DNA from: an uncultured Coriobacteriaceae bacterium
GTDB taxonomy: Bacteria; Actinomycetota; Coriobacteriia; Coriobacteriales; Atopobiaceae
Direction: 5' to 3'
Length of the DNA: 43,671 bases
Assembly: GCA_902793465.1 (NCBI GenBank)
Contig: CADBDT010000019.1
Span: 42,917 to 86,587 of the forward strand
A model generated the notes under the pieces. That model worked only from the letters and a program-made list of their open reading frames with translations, was not told the DNA's origin and made no database searches. The position numbers and the translations under genes were made by a program. Positions 8,990-17,413 of the stretch are shown in pieces (position 1 is the stretch's first letter; each line of letters starts with the position of its first letter).

Positions 8990-10324
8990 ATGACGTACTA
9001 CGCTATTGAAGACAAGAATGTATATACAGGGTTTCATTGCGGGGCGCTCGGCGGGTTGGATACCAACAAACGCGAAGAAGCCAAGTTGAAGATGCCCTAC
9101 TCTTATCCGTGGGATAGTTACACGCGACTTCTGGACCGGATTCCCAACATGGATGCTCGCACAAGAGAAAAGAAGCCGGTTTGTAAAGCAGGTCCAGGGT
9201 CGTCTTTGCGTGACTGCCTGCTGGGTACCAATGTTAGCGATTTACGGAACATCGCGAATGGCGCAAGGATTGAACTATCAGGAGCGAGCAGAAAGGCCGA
9301 TCTTGTGGAGCTTCTCTTCAACAAGCTGCCAAAGCAGGTAGAAAGGTTCGACGAGGTCGTCTCGAACCTTGGGCTGGATGCGATTTGCGTGGTTGAGCGC
9401 CTGCTCGAAGGAGAGTTGGTCGGGGATGGGCGACAGTGGTGTACCAACGGAATGGGTTCGTTTCCATTTGCGTTCTTGTGCAACAAGGAAAGCAAGCTTA
9501 CATGGTTTATGCCGCTAGAGCTTCGTGAGGCCTTTGCAAAGGTGGACGTACACAAATACTCGGAGCGCCAGGGGACGTACGCTGCCGTCGCAAGGCTGCT
9601 TTCGACCTACGTGGTGCTTGGCGGTATCGTGCCGGTGCAGGAGGTGCTTGATGTATGTGGGCAATCGGTTCCAGAGGGTTTGTTTAGCGAGGAACAAGCC
9701 ATGCGGGCCGTGCGCGAGCTTACGCGTGGTTTTCGGAGTCCGTTTAAGCGGTGGGAACATGAGGGAGCTACATACATTGCCTTGGACGCGTATCCCGTAA
9801 GCGTCGACGATTGCGAGTATTGCGACTTTTCAGATGGATCTTCGCGTGACTATCGCTTGGAGTCAATGAGGGGTGACAAGTCGTATGCTTCCCTGGTGTC
9901 GTGTCATCAGCAGGCTTTGCCTCGAGCGGGGATGGATGACTTGCTACACAAGTCGGTGAGCGAGTACGTGTACGGTTTGCCGTGCGTCCAGTCGCTTGTG
10001 AGCTATTTTGACTTACACGTGCCCAGCGGCGAGAACGAATACACGTTTGCCGATCGCATGGTGGACGAGTTGATATGCAACTTCTTATTCAGGCGCCACA
10101 CGTTGCTTACGGAACTCGAACGGCTCACGCGGCAGGGGTGGTATCTGTGCGAGGGCTTTAATACGGCGCCGATGCTCACATCGCTTGTCGTGGGCTTGTA
10201 CAGGGGGCTTCCTCGGTGGGAGCTCAACGGATGGTCGGAGGCGGAGTATATAGACATGCAGGGATATCCCAGTCTGATTGGGGAATCGCTGCTTGTCCCA
10301 AACGAGTTCGCTCTGGCTTCGTAA
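8990..10324 (+). CDS. Unknown 444-aa protein with a SAP-like segment
   Basis: I do not recognise this protein. ATG 8990 follows AAGGAGC at five bases. Residues 83-113 (SDLRNIANGARIELSGASRK and on to LFNKL) look like a SAP or Rho-N type helix-extension-helix that binds nucleic acid. The remainder appears soluble and mostly helical, with no signal or membrane segment. A block around 195-275 (STYVVLGGIVPVQEVLDVC, then a segment ending YIALDAYP) resembles helical domains of uncharacterised Gram-positive proteins, and DDCEYCDF is a local Cys pair. It has its own repressible-looking promoter and is divergent from an XRE gene, next to an RNA ligase gene. That arrangement suggests a conflict or stress gene, but nothing in the sequence fixes a function. 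Confidence 0.75.
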   Translation: MTYYAIEDKNVYTGFHCGALGGLDTNKREEAKLKMPYSYPWDSYTRLLDRIPNMDARTREKKPVCKAGPGSSLRDCLLGTNVSDLRNIANGARIELSGASRKADLVELLFNKLPKQVERFDEVVSNLGLDAICVVERLLEGELVGDGRQWCTNGMGSFPFAFLCNKESKLTWFMPLELREAFAKVDVHKYSERQGTYAAVARLLSTYVVLGGIVPVQEVLDVCGQSVPEGLFSEEQAMRAVRELTRGFRSPFKRWEHEGATYIALDAYPVSVDDCEYCDFSDGSSRDYRLESMRGDKSYASLVSCHQQALPRAGMDDLLHKSVSEYVYGLPCVQSLVSYFDLHVPSGENEYTFADRMVDELICNFLFRRHTLLTELERLTRQGWYLCEGFNTAPMLTSLVVGLYRGLPRWELNGWSEAEYIDMQGYPSLIGESLLVPNEFALAS

Positions 10325-10457
10325 CACGAAGGTGGCCGAAGTCGTGTTCGGGTTTGGCGCCGCCCTCCGGCATGAGTTTTCAGACGTCCTGCCCTGGCGC
10401 TGGGCGGCAGGCTCTGCCGCTACCACAACCTGAGCTGCATGCATGCTCCAATCGCAT

Positions 10458-10498
10458 AGGCGGCGACGGATCAGGCAATTGGGTGTTCGCCGCCGCCT
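10458..10498. terminator. Possible GC-rich hairpin after the 8990 gene
   Basis: AGGCGGCGA at 10458 can pair with TCGCCGCCGCCT ending at 10498 across a loop of about 20 bases. No T tract follows, so a termination role is only tentative. Nothing else supportable as a gene lies between 10325 and 10530. Confidence 0.3.
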
Positions 10499-10529
10499 AA
10501 ATGGATCCGATAACGATGGGAAGTTCTAC

Positions 10530-10640
10530 TCTCCCTCCAAAAAGGCACCGCTCTGGCGGTCCCACAGGCCCGCGTAAACGCCGCCAGCTTGGCTGAGCTC
10601 GGCGTGCGTCCCGTCCTCCACGAGCCATACGTCGTACGAG
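10530..10640 (-). pseudogene. C-terminal fragment of an ABC exporter gene, first 79-bp repeat copy
   Basis: On the minus strand this reads LVEDGTHAELSQAGG, then VYAGLWDRQSGAFLEGE and a TAG stop, almost identical to the end of the exporter gene at 12452-14257. Bases 10542-10620 match 12468-12546 at 78 of 79 positions. Upstream of the fragment the homology stops abruptly. The COG2865 gene and the ATPase stub lie between the two copies, so this looks like a duplicated junction left by insertion or recombination at the exporter 3' end. Confidence 0.85.
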
Positions 10641-10778
10641 GCGAACTATATTGACGTCGACCGGCATGTCTGAGCTGACTGCTCTCTGCTGGGACGGGGG
10701 GACTGATTATGCGTCAGATGGACTCCACCTGGCTGCCGGTTTGTCTGTCTATGTCGGTAAGCTTCACCTTGGGAGCTA

Positions 10779-10840
10779 TTATCTACCGTTTATCTACCGC
10801 TTATATACCAGTATAATGGCGGTAGATAAACGGCAGATAA
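10779..10840 (+). promoter_or_regulatory. Promoter embedded in an 11-bp iterated operator
   Basis: Three direct copies of TTATCTACCG or a variant start at 10779, 10790 and 10801, exactly 11 bases apart. Two inverted copies (CGGTAGATAA at 10820, CGGCAGATAA at 10831) follow, also 11 apart. CTACCGTTTATCTACCGC is thus mirrored at 17 of 18 positions across a spacer containing TATAAT (10812-10817). The repeats cover the -35 position and run up to the ribosome site of the 10852 gene. Such an array implies tight, cooperative repression, possibly by the gene product itself, which has a DNA-binding C-terminus. Confidence 0.7.
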
Positions 10841-10851
10841 GCGGAGGATGC

Positions 10852-12243
10852 ATGAAGGACTATGCCAAGGTCGTAGAGGACCTCGTCTCGTACCCCACCG
10901 AGGAGGAGTGGTTCGAGTTCAAGGAGAACTGGTTCGAGCCGAGGGCACTCGGCGAGTACGTCTCAGCTCTCTCGAATGCGGCCTCGATGACGGGCCACTT
11001 CTCCGGCTATTTCATTTGGGGAGTAAGCGATAGGACCCACGCGGTCGTGGGCACTTCCTTTCGATGGTATCGTGACGTCGAGGGTGAGCCCCTCGAGCAC
11101 TGGCTCGCGCGTAAGGTGACGCCGAGCGTCGCCTTCTCGTTCCACGAGAGCGTCGTCCGCGACAAACGAGTCGTGGTCATGGAGGTCCCGGCGGCAAAGA
11201 CGGTCCCTACAGCCTTCGACGGGGAGCGCTTTATCCGCATCGGGTCGAGCAAGGAACGGGTCTCGCGTTATCCGGAACGCGAGGCACAACTGTTCCATGT
11301 CCTCTCGCATGGGCTGCCGACGATAGACAACACCGAGTCTCTCTATCAGGACCTCGGGTTCTCGCGCCTCTTCACCTACTATGCGGGTCGGGGAATCGCG
11401 CTACGAGAAGAGACCTTCCGGGAGAACCTGGGCCTCACGACCTCGGATGGCCGCTACAATGTGCTCGCCCAGCTGCTGGCCGACGAGACGCGCGTGCCGG
11501 TGCGCGTATCGGTCTTCCGCGGCACGACGAAGGCATCCCCGCTGTACTCGGTGAGGGAATTCGGCAACACGTGCCTGCTCGTGGCACTGGACAGGGTGCT
11601 CGAGTATGGCGAGGTCGTCAACGTCATGCAGGCGGACGAGCGCGGGCGCACGACGGTGCGCACGGATGTGCCGCTCTTTGACCCGGATGCGTATCGCGAA
11701 GCGGTCATAAATGCCTTCGCCCACAACTCGTGGGTTGGGCTCAACGCGCCTATGGTTACGGTGTTCAGTGACCGCATCGAGATCTTGAGCCACGGGCAGA
11801 TGGCACCCGGGCAGACCATGGAGGGCTTCTTCCGCGGGACGTCCGTTCCTGTCAACCGAAGCCTCTCGGACATATTCCTGCAGCTGCATGTTTCGGAGCG
11901 GTCGGGAAGGGGGGTTCCCAAGATAGTGGAACGCTACGGCCGGGGCGTGTACGAGTTCGGCGCGAGCTGGATTTCTGTGACGCTCCCCTTCGAGCGCGTG
12001 GTCACGGATGCTCCGCCGTCGGTCGAGCGCGATGTGGGGCAGCTCCAAGAGGCTTCGCTGTCTCCCGTTCGCGCAAGGATCATCGCCCTCATGAGGGACA
12101 ACCCAAACATCACCCAGAAGAGGATGTCCGAGAAGCTGGGCCTGGGACACACGGCTGTTGCCGACAATATCTCCTGGCTGCGCGACAACGGCTACGTGGT
12201 GCGCGAGGGCTCGCGAAAGGCGGGCTGGTGGCGGGTGCTGTAG
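10852..12243 (+). CDS. AlbA_2 (Schlafen-like) / COG2865 DNA-binding regulator-like protein
   Basis: 463 residues from ATG 10852, with GGAGG four bases upstream; an earlier in-frame start at 10651 would put the promoter and operator inside the gene. The N-terminus (EEEWFEFKENW and on to FIWGVSDRTHAVVGT) is an AlbA_2/Schlafen-like domain. The middle (REAVINAFAHNSW, then SDRIEILSHGQM and SGRGVPKIVERYG) matches the ATPase-like C-terminal module of COG2865 proteins. The last 60 residues (RARIIALMRDNPNITQKRMS, then LRDNGYVVREGS) form a winged helix. Relatives are annotated as transcriptional regulators, often on mobile islands and sometimes near toxins or phage defence genes. Bracketing 79-bp repeats suggest recent arrival. 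The product may bind its own operator. Confidence 0.8.
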   Translation: MKDYAKVVEDLVSYPTEEEWFEFKENWFEPRALGEYVSALSNAASMTGHFSGYFIWGVSDRTHAVVGTSFRWYRDVEGEPLEHWLARKVTPSVAFSFHESVVRDKRVVVMEVPAAKTVPTAFDGERFIRIGSSKERVSRYPEREAQLFHVLSHGLPTIDNTESLYQDLGFSRLFTYYAGRGIALREETFRENLGLTTSDGRYNVLAQLLADETRVPVRVSVFRGTTKASPLYSVREFGNTCLLVALDRVLEYGEVVNVMQADERGRTTVRTDVPLFDPDAYREAVINAFAHNSWVGLNAPMVTVFSDRIEILSHGQMAPGQTMEGFFRGTSVPVNRSLSDIFLQLHVSERSGRGVPKIVERYGRGVYEFGASWISVTLPFERVVTDAPPSVERDVGQLQEASLSPVRARIIALMRDNPNITQKRMSEKLGLGHTAVADNISWLRDNGYVVREGSRKAGWWRVL

Positions 12244-12289
12244 TCAGGCCTGACACCATGCATGTGAGAAGTCATCCGAGACCGAGTCG

Positions 12290-12454
12290 ATGCACGAGCT
12301 CGAGCGTATCCACAGCAAGCAAGGGTTCCAGTTCCCAGCTGTCTACGAACGTCGCCACATGGGGAAGACGGACGTCATCAGCTGGTTCGTCCAGGACCCG
12401 AAGACGGAAATGTTTATATGCTGGTGTTTCATCCTAGACAAGATGCGGACGCTA
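12290..12454 (+). pseudogene. N-terminal stub of an archaeal-type AAA ATPase
   Basis: The frame reads MHELERIHSKQGFQFPAVYE, then RRHMGKTDVISWF and MFICWCF. This fits the start of the PF01637/DUF234 ATPases, where F.F.V.YGRRR.GKT.LI..F is followed by a short beta strand; the Walker A here is degenerate (ERRHMGKT). Codon third positions are G/C-rich, as in real genes. Homology ends where the sequence runs into the 3' end of the oppositely oriented exporter gene. The frame stays open to 12601 only as antisense of that gene. I read it as a truncated remnant. Confidence 0.55.
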
Positions 12455-14257
12455 TTCCGACTCGAGGAAGGCACCGCTCTGGCGGTCCCACAGGCCCGCG
12501 TAAACGCCGCCAGCTTGGCTGAGCTCGGCGTGCGTCCCATCCTCCACTATGGCGCCCTCCTCGAGCACCACTATGCGGTCGAGTGCCGCCACCGTGGATA
12601 GGCGGTGCGCCACCACCAGCGCGGTTCGTCCCGCCATGAGGTTTTCCAGCGCCTCCTGCACCAGCGCCTCGGACTCGGAGTCCAGCGCGGAGGTGGCCTC
12701 GTCGAGCACGAGTATCGGGCAGTCTGCAAGGATGGCGCGGGCGATGGCAACGCGTTGGCGCTGGCCGCCGGACAGCTTGACGCCGCGCTCGCCCACCATG
12801 GTGTCCAGGCCGTTGGGAAGCCGGTCTATGAACTCGAGCGCGTTTGCAAGGCGCGCGGCCTCCCGTATCTGGTCCTCCGTGGCGTCCGGTCGACCGTAGG
12901 CGATGTTCTCGCGAATGCTTCGGTGGAACAGCAGCGCCTCCTGTGGCACGTAGGCCACCTGGCGCCGCAGGCTCTGCTGGGTGCAGACGCTCACGTCCTG
13001 GTCGTCTATAAGAATTTGTCCGCCCTGCACATCGGAAAGGCGCAGCAGCAGCTTGGTGAGGGTGGTCTTTCCGCTGCCGGAGTGTCCCACCAGGCCCACG
13101 CGCTGGCCCGCAGGCACATGGAGGTCCAGATCCTGGAACACGTAGTCGTCCTTTGCGGCGTCGTTGTACCTAAACGAGAGGTGGCAGAAGTCGATGCTGC
13201 CCTGGCGCACTACCAGCGGCTGGGCGCCGGGCGCGTCCTCCACCAAGCGGGGCTCGTCTAGGATCTTGGTCATCTCGGCCGCATCGCCCACGGCGCGGTT
13301 TATGCGCTACATCATGGAGTTGAAGTAGTTGAAGCGCATGGTTAGCTGGTAGGTGTAGGTAAACATCATTACCAGCGTGCCTGCCGATATGCCGTACCAG
13401 GCGTTGCCTCCGCACACGAATATGGAGGTAATAAACATTATTATTGTTATGAGCGTGCTTGTCATCGCACCGCGCCGCATCATGGCATTCATGGAAATGC
13501 GCTCCGCCTCCATTGCCTCCTGGTCCGCTGCGTCAAAAAGCCCGCGCTCGTAGTCTTCTCGACCACACGTCTTTACGGCAAGAATGTTGGTTACGGCGTC
13601 GGATAGCACGCCCGAGAGCTTGCTCTGCGCGGCCGCAGTGTTTGCGGAAAGGGGGAGTATGCGCTCGTACATGCGGTAAGCCACGGTTACGTAGAGCACC
13701 AACATCGCAAAGAGGACCACCACAAAGAGCGGACTTGCCGGCCAAAGGAGCACAATGGTACACACCACGGAGGCCACGGTGGGAATAAGCGAGTACACCA
13801 CCACGTCCACCAGGGCGGTATAGCCGTTCATAAAGCGACTCGTCTGGCTTACCAGACTTCCACCAAAGCGGCTGGTGTGGAATGTCATAGACTGGTTGGA
13901 CAAGGTGTCAAAGCACAGGCGGGCCAGATGATAGTTGCCGTTTAGCTCGAGCGCCATTACGCTCCAGTCCTGCAGCTTGGAGCACGCCTGACCCACGGCA
14001 TTAACAAAGAGCAACGCCACGATGTAGGGGGTAAACACCTCCCATACCTGCGCGGCCGCAACCGGCTCGGCCTGTATGCGATCTATTATGAGCCCCATTA
14101 CCCAGGTGTTGGCATAGGTGAGCAGCGCCGTGTACGTAACGCTGGTAAAGACTGCCATAAAGGTGGCAAACGGACGCTTTTTGGTTACCCACCAAAACCA
14201 ATGCAGGGTGCGGCGTATGGTCGCGCGGTCGCGCGGGGCGGTATTTCGCTGGGACAT
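12452..14257 (-). pseudogene. ABC exporter (fused membrane and ATPase domains) with an in-frame amber codon
   Basis: A type I exporter half-transporter of about 601 codons. The membrane domain (316 residues, MSQRNTAPRDRATIRRTLHW onward) has about six helices, ending YFNSMM. A TAG at 13307-13309 interrupts the same frame, which continues RINRAVGDAAEMTKILDEPR and a full ATPase domain: GHSGSGKTT (Walker A), LSGGQRQRVAIARA (signature), ILVLDEATSALD (Walker B) and VVAHRLS (H loop). One base change (CAG to TAG) would explain it. An internal GTG at 13291 could start a free ATPase. Its extreme C-terminus (FLESE) differs from the two fragments (FLEGE/FLEGG) because the homology breaks at 12468, so its 3' end was probably rewritten by the neighbouring insertion. 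The substrate is unknown. Confidence 0.85.
12468..12546. repeat. 79-bp direct repeat, second copy
   Basis: Matches 10542-10620 with one mismatch, in the same orientation. It lies within the end of the exporter gene. Together the two copies bracket about 1.85 kb holding the COG2865 gene and the ATPase stub. Confidence 0.9.
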
Positions 14258-14364
14258 GCTGGCCTCGTTCCTCGTTGGGAGCTTGTGCTCGTTCTATTCT
14301 ACGCTCGTTCGCGTGTGGTAAGGTGAGAAGAGCGGGGTCGCGGAACCGCGACCGAGGTGCGTTG

Positions 14365-14480
14365 GTTACTGTTCACGGGCTGGCCAGAATGTGTTGACCA
14401 ATCAAAGGGGGTACTCCCCCTTGATTGGTCACCGCCGACCATCGATTTAACTGGCATGCGGCCAGCCCGTGAACAGTAAC
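14365..14480. mobile_element. MITE-like element, 116 bp, with target duplication
   Basis: Perfect 21-base terminal inverted repeats (GTTACTGTTCACGGGCTGGCC at 14365-14385, complement at 14460-14480) enclose about 74 bases. These include the 35-bp quasi-palindrome GACCAATCAAAGGGGGTACT and on to GATTGGTC (14396-14430). The 8-mer GTGCGTTG stands directly outside both ends (14357-14364 and 14481-14488), as expected of a target-site duplication; the ninth base also matches. It carries no gene. It sits just before the ribosome site of the esterase gene, so it may alter that gene's expression. Confidence 0.75.
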
Positions 14481-14505
14481 GTGCGTTGGGATACGGGGGA
14501 GAGAG

Positions 14506-15204
14506 TTGCGCTACATGTGCGTTGAGCAGATGGAGCTGGTCGTGGCGCCAGAGGACGCGCGGTGCCCCGTCGTGTACCTCGTGGACTCTGTCGAGCATTC
14601 CCTTGCGACGCGGTTGGACAAAGGGGCACACAACATGGCGATCGTTCGCGTGCCTGTGCGCGACTGGAACGACGCGCTCACACCTTGGCCGGCGGCAGGT
14701 CTCTACCGGGGTGAGCCGGACTTTGGGGGCAACGCCGCGGCGACGCTCGCCGAGCTCGTGGACGAGGTCTTGCCGGCGACCGAGGAACGGTGGGGCCTCG
14801 TGCCGCAAGGGCGCGCCGTGTGCGGATACTCGCTGGGCGGGCTCTTTTCTCTGTATGCGTTTGTAAGCGGCGCGTTTGACGCCTGCGCCTGCCTGTCGGG
14901 CTCGCTGTGGTACGAGGGCTGGGTGGACTATATGAGCAGAGCAAGCACCAGCCTGGACGGAACGTTTGCGTACCTGAGCGTGGGAGCAAAGGAAAGACGG
15001 GCTGCGCGGCCCATTCTTAAGGGCGTGCAGAGAAACACGGAAGAATGCGTGTGCGTTTTGGAGCAGCTCGGATGCTCGGTACGTTACGCCGTGGTTCCGG
15101 GAGGCCACTTCGAGCATGTTGAGCAGCGCTTCGCAGCGGGGTTGGGTGCGCTTGCGGAGTTCTTTGACGCCACCGCCGCGGATAAGGCGAGAAACCAGAG
15201 GTAA
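14506..15204 (+). CDS. Putative esterase, alpha/beta hydrolase fold
   Basis: 232 residues of the putative esterase family (PF00756-like; siderophore esterases and S-formylglutathione hydrolase relatives). The nucleophile elbow is GYSLGG (S109) and the likely catalytic histidine lies in PGGHFEHV (H201). No signal peptide or membrane segment is visible, so it is probably cytoplasmic. The start is probably TTG 14506, with GGGGGAGAG ending close upstream; ATG 14515, three codons later, is possible but badly spaced. It is followed after nine bases by the HAD gene, probably as one transcript. A MITE-like element ends 25 bases before the start. The substrate is unknown. Confidence 0.75.
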   Translation: MRYMCVEQMELVVAPEDARCPVVYLVDSVEHSLATRLDKGAHNMAIVRVPVRDWNDALTPWPAAGLYRGEPDFGGNAAATLAELVDEVLPATEERWGLVPQGRAVCGYSLGGLFSLYAFVSGAFDACACLSGSLWYEGWVDYMSRASTSLDGTFAYLSVGAKERRAARPILKGVQRNTEECVCVLEQLGCSVRYAVVPGGHFEHVEQRFAAGLGALAEFFDATAADKARNQR

Positions 15205-15213
15205 GGAGAATCT

Positions 15214-16032
15214 ATGTCGTACAAACTGCTTGCATTGGACATGGACGGAACGCTGTTGAGCTCGAACAAGACCGTGTTGCCACGCACAAGCGCGGTGCTG
15301 GAGGAGCTAGCGAGCAAGGGCACTCCGCTTGCGTATTGCACGGGTCGCAACAGGCTCGAGCTGCTTGACTGGCCAAGCACGCTGCCCTTTATCCGCTACG
15401 GTGTGCTGGCGAGCGGTGCCATCGTGCACGACTTCGGAACGGACGAGACGCTGGGGGTCAGGTCGCTGGACGCGGAAGTGCTCGTTAGGGCAATGCAGAT
15501 TGCCAACGCGGAGGAGCACATGACGCACGTTATGGCCATACGCGAGTCGGTTGTGAGGCCGGCCGACATCGTGCGCATGGAACGGTTTGGCATGGGCGTG
15601 TACCAAGGGATGTTCGAGCGTATCTGCACGCTTGAGGAAGACCTGCCCGCGTGGGTGCGCGCGAACCCCGGACAGGTGGTAAAGCTCAACTTCTACCACG
15701 TTGCCCCCGACGCCCGCGACCGCACGCGCGAGCGGCTAGCCAAGGCGGGCTTGCCGCTCACGCTCGCAAATGCCGAGAAGACCTCGGTGGAATGCAGTGC
15801 GCTGGGGGTGAGCAAGGCCCAGGGCCTGGCAGAGCTTGCGGATGCTTTGGGCATCGGCTTGGACCAGGTGGTGGCTATAGGTGACTCGGATAACGACGCC
15901 CAAGCGTTGGCTGCAGTGGGCATGCCCGTAGCTATGGGCAATGCCAGCCCCGCCATCAAAGACATGGCCAAGCTCGTGGTTGCGGACAACGACCACGACG
16001 GAATAGCGGAGGCCGTGGAGCAACTGTTCTAG
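15214..16032 (+). CDS. Cof-type HAD-IIB phosphatase
   Basis: 272 residues of the Cof/YidA branch of HAD phosphatases, which remove phosphate from sugar phosphates, FMN or pyridoxal phosphate in the cytosol. Motif I is LDMDGTLL (D9 and D11), motif III contributes a lysine in the C-terminal half, and motif IV is IGDSDNDAQAL, followed by the usual MGNA and DHDGIAEAVE. GTAAGGAGA lies six bases before the ATG. It is the second gene after the esterase gene. The substrate cannot be read from sequence. Confidence 0.9.
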   Translation: MSYKLLALDMDGTLLSSNKTVLPRTSAVLEELASKGTPLAYCTGRNRLELLDWPSTLPFIRYGVLASGAIVHDFGTDETLGVRSLDAEVLVRAMQIANAEEHMTHVMAIRESVVRPADIVRMERFGMGVYQGMFERICTLEEDLPAWVRANPGQVVKLNFYHVAPDARDRTRERLAKAGLPLTLANAEKTSVECSALGVSKAQGLAELADALGIGLDQVVAIGDSDNDAQALAAVGMPVAMGNASPAIKDMAKLVVADNDHDGIAEAVEQLF

Positions 16033-16122
16033 TGCTGTCCCGCGCCGACGGGAAGTCGCCTTTCGTGTCGGAACTGTACATGGCGGTGGAAGGCAGGCAT
16101 ACCCCTCAGCTCGCCCGAAAAC

Positions 16123-16232
16123 GGGGTGCCGCTAGGGGATACTCCCCATCGGGTACATCGCGAGCTGACCAGACCCTCACGAGGAGCCCATCCGCGATGT
16201 ACCCGCAGGGGAGTATCCCCTAGCGGCACCCC
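16123..16232. repeat. Large palindromic intergenic element
   Basis: The arms GGGGTGCCGCTAGGGGATAC and on to TCCCC (16123-16147) and their exact complement (16208-16232) enclose GGGTACATCGCG and CGCGATGTACCC. It lies between the convergent HAD and transporter genes. CCGAAAAC and GTTTTCGG further out also pair, with a bulge. It is the same family as 6320, 27081, 29568 and 32282. Confidence 0.85.
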
Positions 16233-16265
16233 ACTCCGACACGTGTTTTCGGACGACCTCCTTCC

Positions 16266-17252
16266 TTAGGAGGTGGCCTTCGACTTGCGCCTTTCCATTA
16301 TGCGGCCAAAGAGGGCAGCCAGCACCTGCTGGAACGGCGTTGCAATAATGGCCGGAAACATGACCTCGGGGCCGAAGTACTGCGACGCAAGCACGGCGCC
16401 AGCCGTAACGTTGCGAATGCCGCAGCAAAACGACACAGCCACAAACCGTTCCTCATTACCCCTGCTCAGGCGGCGGGCAATAACCATACCTACCAAAAAG
16501 CTTCCAATGGCAAAGCACAGCATGAGGATCATTATTCCAACCAGGGTGGGCGTAAGGTGATGAAGCGGCTCGGATATGCCGGTTGCGTTTGTTCCCACGA
16601 TTACTGGCAGCAGCAGGCGCGAGACGGGCGTTGTGGCTGGTGCAAGCTTGCGTTGCGCCCATCCATGCGACGCCTCGTTAAACACGGTGGCAACAAGTGC
16701 GGGCAAAGCCACCATGTATGCCATGCTTCCCATCATGCCAAGCGCGTCTATCTCTACGGCGGCCCCCACCAAAAGCTTGAGCGTAAGCGGAATGGTAAAG
16801 GGCGAGATAAGCGTGGATACCAAAAGCGTGCAGAGCCCCAAGGCCACTTCGCCTGCAAACATGCCAATCCACATGATGGTGGACGCACCAATGGGCACCG
16901 TGTATTCCAACACGACGCCGGCTACGGTGGGGGAGGTTGGGCCAAACAAGAGACTGGCCAGCGCAAACACGAGCAACGGCATTGCAAGGTGAACCATAAG
17001 GATGGTAATAATTATGATCCATGGTCGCTGTACAGCCGCGCGCATTGCCGTGAGGTTGTTGGAGAGGGAGTTCTGAAACGTCATTATGGCAAAAAAGGTG
17101 GGTACGAGCGGCTTGAGGGGGAGCAGCACCTGAGGAAACAGCACCCCAATGACAACGCCTGCGGGCACGATGAGCATCAGGTGAGCGCCAATCCACTCTC
17201 CGAGGCCCATCCAAAGGGAGAACGGGCGCGTGGATTCGTTCTTTGTGCCCAT
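16266..17252 (-). CDS. BASS-family transporter (bile acid:sodium symporter-like)
   Basis: 328 residues with about nine to ten hydrophobic segments, resembling the SBF/BASS family of sodium-coupled carriers for organic anions. Typical features are the broken-helix regions around VPIGASTIMWIGMFAGEVAL and SFCCGIRNVTAGAVLAS, the latter close to the family's conserved crossover motif (GxRN.(S/A)). I chose the ATG at 17252 because AGGAGGGG lies just before it. A longer frame to 17381 exists but would add a stretch with no ribosome site. It is monocistronic and preceded by the 73-bp array. Bacterial BASS proteins move pantothenate, keto acids or bile acids; the substrate here is unknown. Confidence 0.82.
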   Translation of the reverse strand: MGTKNESTRPFSLWMGLGEWIGAHLMLIVPAGVVIGVLFPQVLLPLKPLVPTFFAIMTFQNSLSNNLTAMRAAVQRPWIIIITILMVHLAMPLLVFALASLLFGPTSPTVAGVVLEYTVPIGASTIMWIGMFAGEVALGLCTLLVSTLISPFTIPLTLKLLVGAAVEIDALGMMGSMAYMVALPALVATVFNEASHGWAQRKLAPATTPVSRLLLPVIVGTNATGISEPLHHLTPTLVGIMILMLCFAIGSFLVGMVIARRLSRGNEERFVAVSFCCGIRNVTAGAVLASQYFGPEVMFPAIIATPFQQVLAALFGRIMERRKSKATS

Positions 17253-17413
17253 TGCCCCTCCTTGTATGCGCATCGTCTTACTAAGGCGGTTTGCCCTTCT
17301 CACACACAGGATACCTGTTTTAAAACAGTCAGCTTGGTCGACTGCAAGAGTTGTTATCTTCTTGTCGCATTGTGCGAGCATACCGCTAGCGTATTTCCCG
17401 ATTAGATTCGCTC

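Noticed and set aside
12290..12601. Intact 103-aa gene
   Set aside because: Only the first 55 or so residues resemble an ATPase; the rest is antisense of the exporter gene's end, so it is a truncated stub.
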